Below the pieces are notes generated by a model that was given only the letters and a program-made list of their open reading frames with translations, did no database searches and was not told the origin of the DNA. Below, piece after piece: positions 1-5,589 of a stretch of 6,827 nucleotides of DNA. Numbering within the stretch: the first letter of the stretch is position 1; every line of letters starts with the position of its first letter. A program made the translations under genes and the position numbers. Source of the DNA: an uncultured Acetatifactor sp. (GTDB lineage: Bacteria; Bacillota; Clostridia; Lachnospirales; Lachnospiraceae); assembly GCA_947626405.1 (NCBI GenBank), contig CANQSE010000106.1, positions 1 through 6,827 on the forward strand, written 5' to 3'.

Positions 1-1317
1 TGCCGTGACCTGAGGCGCAATCCCCATCAGTCCGCCGCCGTATGTCCCCATCCCGATGACTCCCGGCAAAAGCGCATCCAGAGTGTCCGCCGACAATATC
101 TCATCCATAGGAAGAAGCTCCCCTGCATCCGCCAGCATTTTCATATCGCTCTGGGAGACGCACAGGATATCCGGCCCGTTTCCCGCCGATATGTCCGACA
201 GGATACGCTTACGCCACGCATCGTCATCTCCATCCGCGCTCTCCAGAGTGACCGTGTACTGCGGGTGCTTTCTGCAAAAGTCCACGACCGATGTATTCAG
301 GAAATTTCCGTCGTTTTCACCGGTAAGAATACAGAGTCGCACCGGAGCGCCATTCTGCGGCTCCTGATCCGACAAAGTCAGAACATAATCTTCCTCATCC
401 ATGCAGATTCTCAGTTTAAGCTCCCCGTCCTTTGGAGTCATATAGGAATCCGCTATCAGCGCCTCAGACAGTCCAAACGCCGACATATCCGTAACCCTTT
501 CACGCTGCCCTGTCACCACGTCCCACTGTATCAGGAATCCGTCTCCGTCCGCATAATAAAAATTTGCGCCGTCAATGACATAGCCCTTTAAAACAGAGGA
601 ATCGTCAAAAACAGCCGCCTGCGCCATGCCGTTTTCGTCCCTTCCCAAAAAGAGCACACGTCCGCTGCCCTCACTGTTTACAAGATACAAAACCCCTTCC
701 CCGTCACAGTAAAGCTCCTGCGGATTTTCCTGAATTTCCTTAAAAATTCCCTGTTGCTTAAGCGCATCAGTCAGATCCGACCAGGATTTAACGCCGCCCG
801 CTCTGTCCGTATAAACAAGCCCGGCGCCGTCCTGCGCCCCAGGAGCGCCGTCCTCATCTGTAAGCCCTGTGCATTTTACCAGAAATACAAATCCGTCTTC
901 CGTCACATCAAAGCTTTCAACTGAACCCTCTCCACCAAAAATATCCCATGTCTTTGGATCCACATCCGCCACCGTCTCGGTATCATCGTTAAAATATTCC
1001 TCCACAAACTGGGTGACTTTGTCCGTCTCACTGTCGTAATAATACTGAAGGGTAAAAAAACCGGCCGCTGACGTACGCTGATCCTGCACAAAATGAAATG
1101 TATAGTTTTCCACTTCCCTGTGGGAAAGATCCCTGGAGTCCGTCACATACAGCTTTCCGCCGTCCTGTATCTGACCCACCTGAAAACCGCCGCTTAAATT
1201 TATATCGGACTGTGTCACGTCCCCGACTGAGGGACTCTCACCTCCGGAGCATCCCGTAAAAATACAGGGTATCAAAAGACAGAGCATAACGAAAGATACA
1301 CATATTCTTTTTCTCAT
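1..1317 (-). CDS. Lipoprotein with C-terminal extracellular solute-binding domain, 3' end outside window
   Basis: An open frame of 439 codons runs off the left edge without a stop, so the protein is incomplete at its C-terminus. Residues 1-23 form a lipoprotein signal: MRKR, a hydrophobic stretch, then a lipobox ending FTGC with the lipidated cysteine at 23. A low-complexity G/S/D-rich linker follows. Residues about 50-320 are acidic, with recurring short strands such as YCDGEGVLYLVN and GANFYYADGDGFLIQWD, resembling blades of a beta-propeller-like sensor region. From about residue 326 the sequence looks like a type 1 ABC substrate-binding protein: VRLCILTG, then ISAGNGPDILCVSQSD at 376-391, then LADAGELLPMDEIL. 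It is probably anchored outside the membrane and binds a sugar or other solute; the ligand is unknown. No permease genes are visible in the window. The ATG at 1317 has GGGG nine bases upstream and its own promoter. The lipoprotein call is firm, the propeller part tentative. Confidence 0.82.
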   Translation of the reverse strand, partial: MRKRICVSFVMLCLLIPCIFTGCSGGESPSVGDVTQSDINLSGGFQVGQIQDGGKLYVTDSRDLSHREVENYTFHFVQDQRTSAAGFFTLQYYYDSETDKVTQFVEEYFNDDTETVADVDPKTWDIFGGEGSVESFDVTEDGFVFLVKCTGLTDEDGAPGAQDGAGLVYTDRAGGVKSWSDLTDALKQQGIFKEIQENPQELYCDGEGVLYLVNSEGSGRVLFLGRDENGMAQAAVFDDSSVLKGYVIDGANFYYADGDGFLIQWDVVTGQRERVTDMSAFGLSEALIADSYMTPKDGELKLRICMDEEDYVLTLSDQEPQNGAPVRLCILTGENDGNFLNTSVVDFCRKHPQYTVTLESADGDDDAWRKRILSDISAGNGPDILCVSQSDMKMLADAGELLPMDEILSADTLDALLPGVIGMGTYGGGLMGIAPQVTA

Positions 1318-1332
1318 ACTGAAATACCCCAA

Positions 1333-1364
1333 TTCGGTCCCCTTTTCAGGGGGCCGAACTCCTT
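1333..1364 (-). promoter_or_regulatory. Leader hairpin just after an AAGGAG ribosome-binding-like motif, upstream of the lipoprotein gene
   Basis: Read on the minus strand, AAGGAG (1364-1359) is followed at once by an inverted repeat: TTCGG-C-CCCC, loop TGAAAA, GGGG-A-CCGAA (1358-1333). This gives 9 pairs with one C-A mismatch. The lipoprotein ATG lies 15 bases past the stem, so the best ribosome-binding motif is 41 bases away linearly but much closer if the hairpin is looped out. There is no T-run after the stem, so it is a poor intrinsic terminator. The hairpin is plainly visible; its role is inference. Confidence 0.5.
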
Positions 1365-1379
1365 CTGTTTATTGACAAT

Positions 1380-1408
1380 AATTTATCATTTCTGTGAGCG
1401 AACGTCAA
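1380..1408 (-). promoter_or_regulatory. Sigma-A-like promoter for the lipoprotein gene
   Basis: On the minus strand, TTGACG (1408-1403) and TAAATT (1385-1380) are separated by exactly 17 bases, and a TGA directly before the -10 supplies an extended -10 motif (TGnTAAATT). Transcription would start near 1373, giving a leader of about 55 bases that carries the hairpin at 1333-1358. It lies in the 123-bp gap after the flippase stop, so the lipoprotein can be transcribed independently of glgA and the flippase. Confidence 0.6.
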
Positions 1409-1440
1409 CAGGTTTTATCATATTTTTAATTAATTACACT

Positions 1441-3120
1441 TCACTTCATAAGCCTCATCTTTTTTGCGGCTTTCACGAGAAGATATCCCTTGGGCAAACC
1501 TCTAAGCTCCTGCTCCGTCACTCCCCTTAAGAGCAGCAGCGCAACAAAGTACACTATTGCCCCAATGAGAATTGCCACTATCACGGAGAGCTTGGGAGAG
1601 CCGCTAATCAGAAGCAGCCCCTCGTAAAACGCCCAGGCTGCCGCTCCCATTATGGCCGACGCAGCGGCCGGTATCACAAATGTACTCCTGATTTCCTGAC
1701 GGTACCCCACCGTCTTTCTTACCGCCCGCTGATTCAAAAAACACATAAGCCCCGAATACAGCGTTCCGGCGATTGCAATGCTGTACAGATCAAGTCCGGT
1801 AAATGCCAAAAGACACACCGCGACAGCAGTCTGAGCCAAAAGTGAAATCCCCGCGTTTACTATCGGGACGTTAAGCCTTCCCAGGCCCTGCAAAATCTGG
1901 CTGTTCAAAGTCGAAAGCGCGTAAAAAACCACCGACAGGGAAAGCGATCTTAAAAGCGCCGCCGCAAGATCCTCAACCTCCCTTGTATTTGAAAACAAAA
2001 GAGCGGTGATCGGTCTTGCCAGCACAAACAGCCCTACGGCGCATGGTATCGACACAAGCATTGTCGTCTTCACCGCGACACCTATGGAATGTCTTGCCCC
2101 TGCCTCGTTGCGGGCCGCCATAAGCTGCGCCACGGACGGTATCATTGCCGCCGCCATGGCCGTCGCAAAGGCGATCGGAATATTTGAGATCGTCTGAGCC
2201 TGACCGGAAAATATTCCCCATCTCGAAGCCGTCTCAGGGATTCCGATATCTTTTATGGACGGAAGGAACCTCGTATAAAGTCCGGTGTTTACCGTACCGC
2301 TCAGATTGTATATCGCCGTGCTTATGATAAACGGCGTCACTACAGCGGTAATAGTCTTTATAATGCTTTTGCAGGATTCCACGTTGCGGTGCCTGTCCCG
2401 CAGGATCCTTCTCTTTATCAGGTCTCTGTTGAGGGCGTATATTCCAAGCATGAAAAGAAGCGCCGTCAGCACTCCCGCTCCCGTGCCGAGAGAGCTTCCG
2501 ATCGCTCCGTAAGCGGCTCTTGCCGCCTGCCCCGGCTCGTCCGCGGGTACCTCCATGGTGCCCATGCCGCTCTTTATCAAAAGGTATGCGGCGCCCACGC
2601 TGACGGCGGCGTTTGCAATCTGCTCAAGTATCTGTGACACTGAGGTCTGCGCCATGCTCCGGTGGGCCTGGAAATATCCCCTCAGCACGCCAAGTATGCC
2701 GTAAATAAATATGGTCGGCGCAAAGGTCCTGAGAACGGGAACATATTCATCCTCCACAAAAAGACCCGCTCCGAAAAACAGAAAAAGGCTGGCGATGCCT
2801 CCCACCGCCAGCACATATGCCAGCGCACACATAAATATCCTGTGAGCGTTTCTGTATTCCTTAAGCGCAAGTCTCTGCGCAATGACCTTTGATATGGCGG
2901 AAGGGATGCTGTAGGAGGATACGAGCAGTATTATGGTGTAATAGGAGTACGCCACCTGGTAATATCCCATTCCGCGGTCCCCGATTACATCATGCAAAGG
3001 GCTCTTGTAAAGGAGCCCTATAATCCTGCTGACAATACCGGCCGCCGCCAGTATTCCTGCCTGCGCTATAAAATTGTTTTTTACACCGCTTTTTTCGCTG
3101 TTTACGCTGTTTTCCGCCAT
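1441..3120 (-). CDS. MOP-superfamily flippase, SpoVB/MurJ (YtgP)-like polysaccharide biosynthesis membrane protein
   Basis: A 559-residue, very hydrophobic protein with roughly 12-14 membrane segments, the first at about 17-37. Family-typical features are the N-terminal stretch AGILAAAGIVSRIIGLLYKS, the segment GILGVLRGYFQAHRSMAQTS followed by VSQILEQI (141-168), and SQILQGLGRLNVPIVNAG (407-424). These match my memory of Bacillus YtgP/MurJ and SpoVB, which flip undecaprenyl-linked peptidoglycan precursors or related glycolipids across the membrane. Which substrate this one moves cannot be read from the sequence, so no symbol is given. The frame also opens at a TTG at 3132, inside the end of glgA, but neither start has a good ribosome binding site. 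I chose the ATG at 3120 because it begins the conventional soluble N-terminus (MAENSVNSEK) and lies 4 bases after the glgA TGA, suggesting translation by re-initiation and a shared mRNA with glgA. No strong terminator follows its stop. Confidence 0.88.
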   Translation of the reverse strand: MAENSVNSEKSGVKNNFIAQAGILAAAGIVSRIIGLLYKSPLHDVIGDRGMGYYQVAYSYYTIILLVSSYSIPSAISKVIAQRLALKEYRNAHRIFMCALAYVLAVGGIASLFLFFGAGLFVEDEYVPVLRTFAPTIFIYGILGVLRGYFQAHRSMAQTSVSQILEQIANAAVSVGAAYLLIKSGMGTMEVPADEPGQAARAAYGAIGSSLGTGAGVLTALLFMLGIYALNRDLIKRRILRDRHRNVESCKSIIKTITAVVTPFIISTAIYNLSGTVNTGLYTRFLPSIKDIGIPETASRWGIFSGQAQTISNIPIAFATAMAAAMIPSVAQLMAARNEAGARHSIGVAVKTTMLVSIPCAVGLFVLARPITALLFSNTREVEDLAAALLRSLSLSVVFYALSTLNSQILQGLGRLNVPIVNAGISLLAQTAVAVCLLAFTGLDLYSIAIAGTLYSGLMCFLNQRAVRKTVGYRQEIRSTFVIPAAASAIMGAAAWAFYEGLLLISGSPKLSVIVAILIGAIVYFVALLLLRGVTEQELRGLPKGYLLVKAAKKMRLMK

Positions 3121-3124
3121 GCCA

Positions 3125-4570
3125 TCAACCAATCAGCCAGTCGTACATTTCCTGATACTTTGCCGCAGACACGTGCCAGGAGAAATCCGCCGCCATGGCT
3201 CTGTCAACCAGCTTGTTCCACTCCCGCTTCTTATCATAATAAATATGCTCTGCATAGCGGATCGTATTCAGCATTTCGTGAGCATTATAATTGGTAAAGC
3301 TAAAGCCCGTTCCTCTGCTCTCATACTCGTTGTAGGGCTCAACCGTATCCTTCAGTCCCCCCGTCTCCCTGACAATCGGAATTGTCCCGTATCTTAAGGC
3401 CATGAGCTGGCTCAGTCCGCACGGCTCAAACAGCGACGGCATAAGGAAAGCGTCGCATGCCGCATAAATCTTATGCGACAGAGGGTCGGAGTAGTAAATG
3501 TTTGCCGCAACCTTGTCGTTATACTTCCAGTCAAAATGACGGAACATATTTTCATAACGCTCCTCGCCGGTTCCCAGCACAACGAGCTGGATCTCGTCCT
3601 GACAAAGCTCGTCCATGACGTACGCCACCAGATCCAGTCCCTTCTGGTCCGTAAGACGCGACACAAGGCCGATCATCATCCTCTTATCGTCCTGGTAAAG
3701 CCCGAGCTCCTGCTGCAGCTCCCTCTTATTCTTTACCTTCTCCCTGCGGAAATTCACCGCGTTATAGGGATGAGTAATGAATTTATCAGTGGCAGGATCA
3801 AACTCCGAGTAATCAATGCCGTTCACGATTCCCCTAAGGTCAGCGCTTCTTGCCCTGAGCAGACCGTCAAGCCCCTCGCCGTAAAACGGCGTCTTGATCT
3901 CCTCGGCATATGTATCGCTCACAGTGGTAACAGCGTCCGCATAGACAATTCCGCCCTTTAACAGATTGGCGTCCTTGTAAGCCTCCAGCTTGTCGGGTGT
4001 AAAGTAATATTCCGGAAGCCCCGTTATGCTCTGCACGGTCTTTGTATCCCATTTCCCCTGGAATTTCAGGTTGTGTATTGTGATTACGGACTTTATGCCC
4101 CTAAAAAAATCCCCGTCGTGAAAACGCTCTTTTAAATATACCGGTATGAGGCCGGTCTGCCAGTCATGACAGTGTATGACATCGGGGTGGAACCCTATAA
4201 GCGGGAGCGCGGACAGCACAGCCTTGCAGAAATACGCGTACCGCTCAATCTCCCATCTCGGATCGTCGCTGTATGGCTTCGGTCCGCTGAAATACGTTTC
4301 GTTGTCTATAAAATAGTAATGTATGCCTTCTTCCTCGGCCTCAAGTATACCCACATAGACATTCTTCCAGTTATAATCCATATAAAAATGGTTCACATAA
4401 CGCAGTCTGTCCTTAAGCTCCTGCTTCATGCAGGCATACTTGGGTATTATAACCCTCACGTCAAAATATTTCTTGTCGATACACTTAGGCAGAGATCCGA
4501 CCACATCGGCAAGACCTCCTGTCTTGATAAACGGTACTCCCTCAGATGCCGCAAATAAAATATTCTTCAT
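3125..4570 (-). CDS. glgA: Glycogen synthase (ADP-glucose:glucan 4-alpha-glucosyltransferase, GT5)
   Basis: A 481-residue cytoplasmic enzyme that adds glucose from ADP-glucose to the non-reducing ends of growing alpha-1,4-glucan; length is normal for bacterial GlgA. The GT5 N-terminal domain shows KTGGLADVVGSLPK (16-29), the ADP-glucose binding motif, HCHDWQTGLIP (133-143) and the ITIHN...FQG segment near 163-172. The GT-B C-terminal domain shows SRLTDQKGLDL (304-314) and PSLFEPCGLSQLMALRYG (378-395). R305, K310, E382 and C384 line up with the E. coli residues R300, K305, E377 and C379 at a constant offset, so the catalytic set is complete. The frame extends upstream to 4624, but the ATG at 4570 is the start: it begins the universal MKxILFxASE and has GGAGGG seven bases upstream. 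It is probably co-transcribed with the flippase downstream. No other glg genes are in the window. Confidence 0.97.
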   Translation of the reverse strand: MKNILFAASEGVPFIKTGGLADVVGSLPKCIDKKYFDVRVIIPKYACMKQELKDRLRYVNHFYMDYNWKNVYVGILEAEEEGIHYYFIDNETYFSGPKPYSDDPRWEIERYAYFCKAVLSALPLIGFHPDVIHCHDWQTGLIPVYLKERFHDGDFFRGIKSVITIHNLKFQGKWDTKTVQSITGLPEYYFTPDKLEAYKDANLLKGGIVYADAVTTVSDTYAEEIKTPFYGEGLDGLLRARSADLRGIVNGIDYSEFDPATDKFITHPYNAVNFRREKVKNKRELQQELGLYQDDKRMMIGLVSRLTDQKGLDLVAYVMDELCQDEIQLVVLGTGEERYENMFRHFDWKYNDKVAANIYYSDPLSHKIYAACDAFLMPSLFEPCGLSQLMALRYGTIPIVRETGGLKDTVEPYNEYESRGTGFSFTNYNAHEMLNTIRYAEHIYYDKKREWNKLVDRAMAADFSWHVSAAKYQEMYDWLIG

Positions 4571-4576
4571 GGTAAA

Positions 4577-4643
4577 ACCCTCCACGGAAAATGTATTATG
4601 CCCTATACAGACATTATACCTCAAGTTGATTTCCGTGGAAAGT
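4577..4643 (-). promoter_or_regulatory. Long inverted repeat enclosing the glgA ribosome binding site
   Basis: In the minus-strand transcript the arm at 4643-4630 (ACTTTCCACGGAAA) can pair with the arm at 4590-4577 (TTTCCGTGGAGGGT). This gives ten Watson-Crick pairs in the core, then two G-U pairs, then C-G and A-U: a 14-pair stem with a 39-base loop. The glgA Shine-Dalgarno GGAGGG (4583-4578) lies entirely inside the 3' arm, so the folded form would hide it. The 5' arm is upstream of the start site expected from the promoter at 4613-4641, so only read-through RNA from the preceding gene would carry both arms. The pairing is directly visible; the function is inferred. Confidence 0.6.
4613..4641 (-). 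promoter_or_regulatory. Sigma-A-like promoter for glgA (and flippase)
   Basis: On the minus strand there is a perfect -10 TATAAT (4618-4613) and a -35 TTTCCA (4641-4636, four of six consensus bases) with a 17-base spacer. Transcription would begin near 4606, leaving about a 36-base leader with GGAGGG before the ATG. The -35 overlaps a near-palindrome, TTTCCGTGGAAA (4630-4641), one arm of which recurs at 4581-4590. A weaker alternative (TTGAGG, 18 bases, CATAAT) lies just downstream. Confidence 0.65.
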
Positions 4644-4660
4644 ATTTTCTTGCGGATCTA

Positions 4661-5182
4661 TCAGACCTTGTATGAAAGGCGGATCCTGTCGGCAATCAGC
4701 GCAATAAACTCCGAATTTGTCGGTTTTCCCTTCCCGGTGTCTATTGTGTAGCCGAAAAGCGCGTCCAGAGTTTCCATTCTCCCTCTGCTCCATGCAACCT
4801 CGATGGCGTGGCGGATAGCTCTCTCCACCCTGCTCGGAGTGGTCTGAAAACGCTTTGCAATGGTGGGATAAAGAATCTTTGTGATGGAGCTTATCATGGT
4901 GGGGTCCTCCACCGACATCATAATCGCCTCCCTCAGATACTGATATCCCTTGATGTGCGCAGGCACTCCTATCTCATGGATCATATTTGTCACATCCTGC
5001 TCCAGATCCCTTATCACAAGCTCCTGCTTTCGCAGCTCATGCGCGGGTTTGGATGCGTTTTCTCCCTTTCCTGAGGGAACGGTTATCATTATCTGAAATT
5101 CCTTATCCGTATTCATCAAATCTCCTAATATTTTGTAAATCTTTTCGTTGTCCTTTGCTGTAGAAATGTTCAGTTGTTCCAT
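4661..5182 (-). CDS. Receiver-less Spo0A C-terminal-domain DNA-binding protein
   Basis: A 173-residue protein whose residues about 63-171 are a clear Spo0A effector domain: [20 protein letters not shown] (67-86), [15 protein letters not shown] (98-112), the recognition-helix region [19 protein letters not shown] (116-134), [20 protein letters not shown] (142-161) and ADRIRLSYK (164-172). These nearly copy Bacillus/Clostridium Spo0A, the sporulation master regulator, whose domain binds 0A boxes. Full Spo0A is about 260-270 residues with an N-terminal phospho-receiver; here residues 1-62 replace it, with no acidic pocket, no phospho-acceptor motif and a charged stretch ([17 protein letters not shown]) that could form a helix or coiled coil. 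It is therefore a paralogue, not spo0A itself, and cannot be switched by phosphorylation in the usual way. The ATG at 5182 was chosen over one at 5200 because GGAGG sits seven bases upstream of it. It has its own promoter and lies just before glgA. Its targets are unknown. Confidence 0.9.
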   Translation of the reverse strand: MEQLNISTAKDNEKIYKILGDLMNTDKEFQIMITVPSGKGENASKPAHELRKQELVIRDLEQDVTNMIHEIGVPAHIKGYQYLREAIMMSVEDPTMISSITKILYPTIAKRFQTTPSRVERAIRHAIEVAWSRGRMETLDALFGYTIDTGKGKPTNSEFIALIADRIRLSYKV

Positions 5183-5280
5183 GAAACTACCTCCTGGCAT
5201 AAATCGTTCTTTTTCGGTGGCAGGCTACGCGTCAATATGTACCATTTCGCTATTTGCCATCAAATTCAGTCACCTTTCCC

Positions 5281-5310
5281 ATTATAAAAGATAAATATTT
5301 GAAAGGGCAA
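5281..5310 (-). promoter_or_regulatory. Sigma-A-like promoter for the Spo0A_C gene
   Basis: On the minus strand, TTGCCC (5310-5305) and a perfect TATAAT (5286-5281) are separated by 18 bases in an AT-rich spacer. Transcription would start near 5274, about 90 bases before the ATG at 5182. The GGAGG ribosome binding site is at 5194-5190. Sigma-H-type elements were looked for and none was convincing. Confidence 0.55.
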
Positions 5311-5409
5311 CAATATCTCATCGCGTATTTCGTTTAATATTGCCAAAACGGGTTATGTTTCATCCTTATATCCGCATATTCTGCATAATTCTAGTAAAAC
5401 TTACACGTA

Positions 5410-5427
5410 GAGCCGCTTGCGCGGCTC
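5410..5427 (-). terminator. GC-rich hairpin with GCAA tetraloop, possible terminator of the ptsI transcript
   Basis: The minus strand reads GAGCCGC-GCAA-GCGGCTC, a perfect 7-pair stem closed by a GNRA-type tetraloop, about 160 bases past the ptsI stop and just beyond the repeat array. The following bases are TACGTGTAAGTTTTACT, so the T-tract is late and short. It may be a weak intrinsic terminator, an mRNA 3'-end stabiliser or the edge of a small dispersed element. Confidence 0.4.
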
Positions 5428-5435
5428 ATGCTTAG

Positions 5436-5588
5436 TTTGTAATAAAGTTTGTTTCACAATTAAATTTCGTTTGCAGCAAAGCGCCCTTTGCAATAAAGTT
5501 CATTTCACAATGAAGCTCCGTTTACGGCAAAATTCCCTTTGCAATAAAGTTCATTTCACAATGAAGTTCCGTTTGCGGCAAAGTTCCG
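5436..5588. repeat. Tandem array of three 51-bp repeats, each built of three 17-bp sub-units
   Basis: The copies are 5436-5486, 5487-5537 and 5538-5588. Copies 2 and 3 differ at about 4 of 51 positions, and copy 1 differs from copy 2 at about 12. Each copy splits into three related 17-mers, for example TTTGCAATAAAGTTCAT, TTCACAATGAAGTTCCG and TTTGCGGCAAAGTTCCG in copy 3, so the array is nine 17-bp units with a higher-order period of three. A decayed next unit (TTTACAAAA...) starts at 5589 and overlaps the ptsI stop codon. On the minus strand, copies 2 and 3 can form TTCATT-GTGA-AATGAA hairpins; copy 1 loses two of those pairs without compensation. No spacer-repeat alternation is present, so it is not CRISPR. 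Confidence 0.9.
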
Positions 5589-5589
5589 T

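Larger units (their letters stand above)
5183..5589. other. 407-base gene-free interval between ptsI and the Spo0A_C gene
   Basis: I see no supportable protein or RNA gene here. From the ptsI stop leftwards it holds a 153-bp repeat array, a GC-rich tetraloop hairpin, about 100 bases of AT-rich sequence without recognisable features (5311-5409), a promoter at 5281-5310 and a roughly 90-base leader to the Spo0A_C gene. I scanned it for 0A boxes (TGTCGAA or its complement) and found no convincing one. Confidence 0.7.

Noticed and set aside
56..591. Overlapping plus-strand frames of 103 and 108 codons
   Set aside because: They lie opposite the uninterrupted 439-codon lipoprotein frame, which has a signal peptide, lipobox and promoter.
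1409..1440. Terminator after the flippase gene
   Set aside because: The sequence is AT-rich with a TTAATTAA-type palindrome but has no GC-rich stem followed by a T-run.
3120..3132. TTG at 3132 as the flippase start
   Set aside because: It would add four residues, overlap glgA by 8 bases and lacks a ribosome binding site; the ATG at 3120 is the simpler choice, though the TTG is not excluded.
3473..3961. Plus-strand 162-codon open frame inside glgA
   Set aside because: Antisense to a complete glgA with all catalytic residues; no recognisable domain or ribosome binding site.
4166..4558. Plus-strand 130-codon open frame inside glgA
   Set aside because: Antisense shadow of the conserved GT5 N-terminal domain; its translation shows no family signature.
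5183..5435. 0A boxes that would make the Spo0A_C gene self-regulated
   Set aside because: Nothing on either strand matched TGTCGAA closely enough; the best candidates (around the TTTCG motifs) miss at least two core bases.
5436..5588. Possible CRISPR array
   Set aside because: The segments between conserved blocks are themselves repeated, the units are directly tandem, and there are no unique spacers or cas genes.
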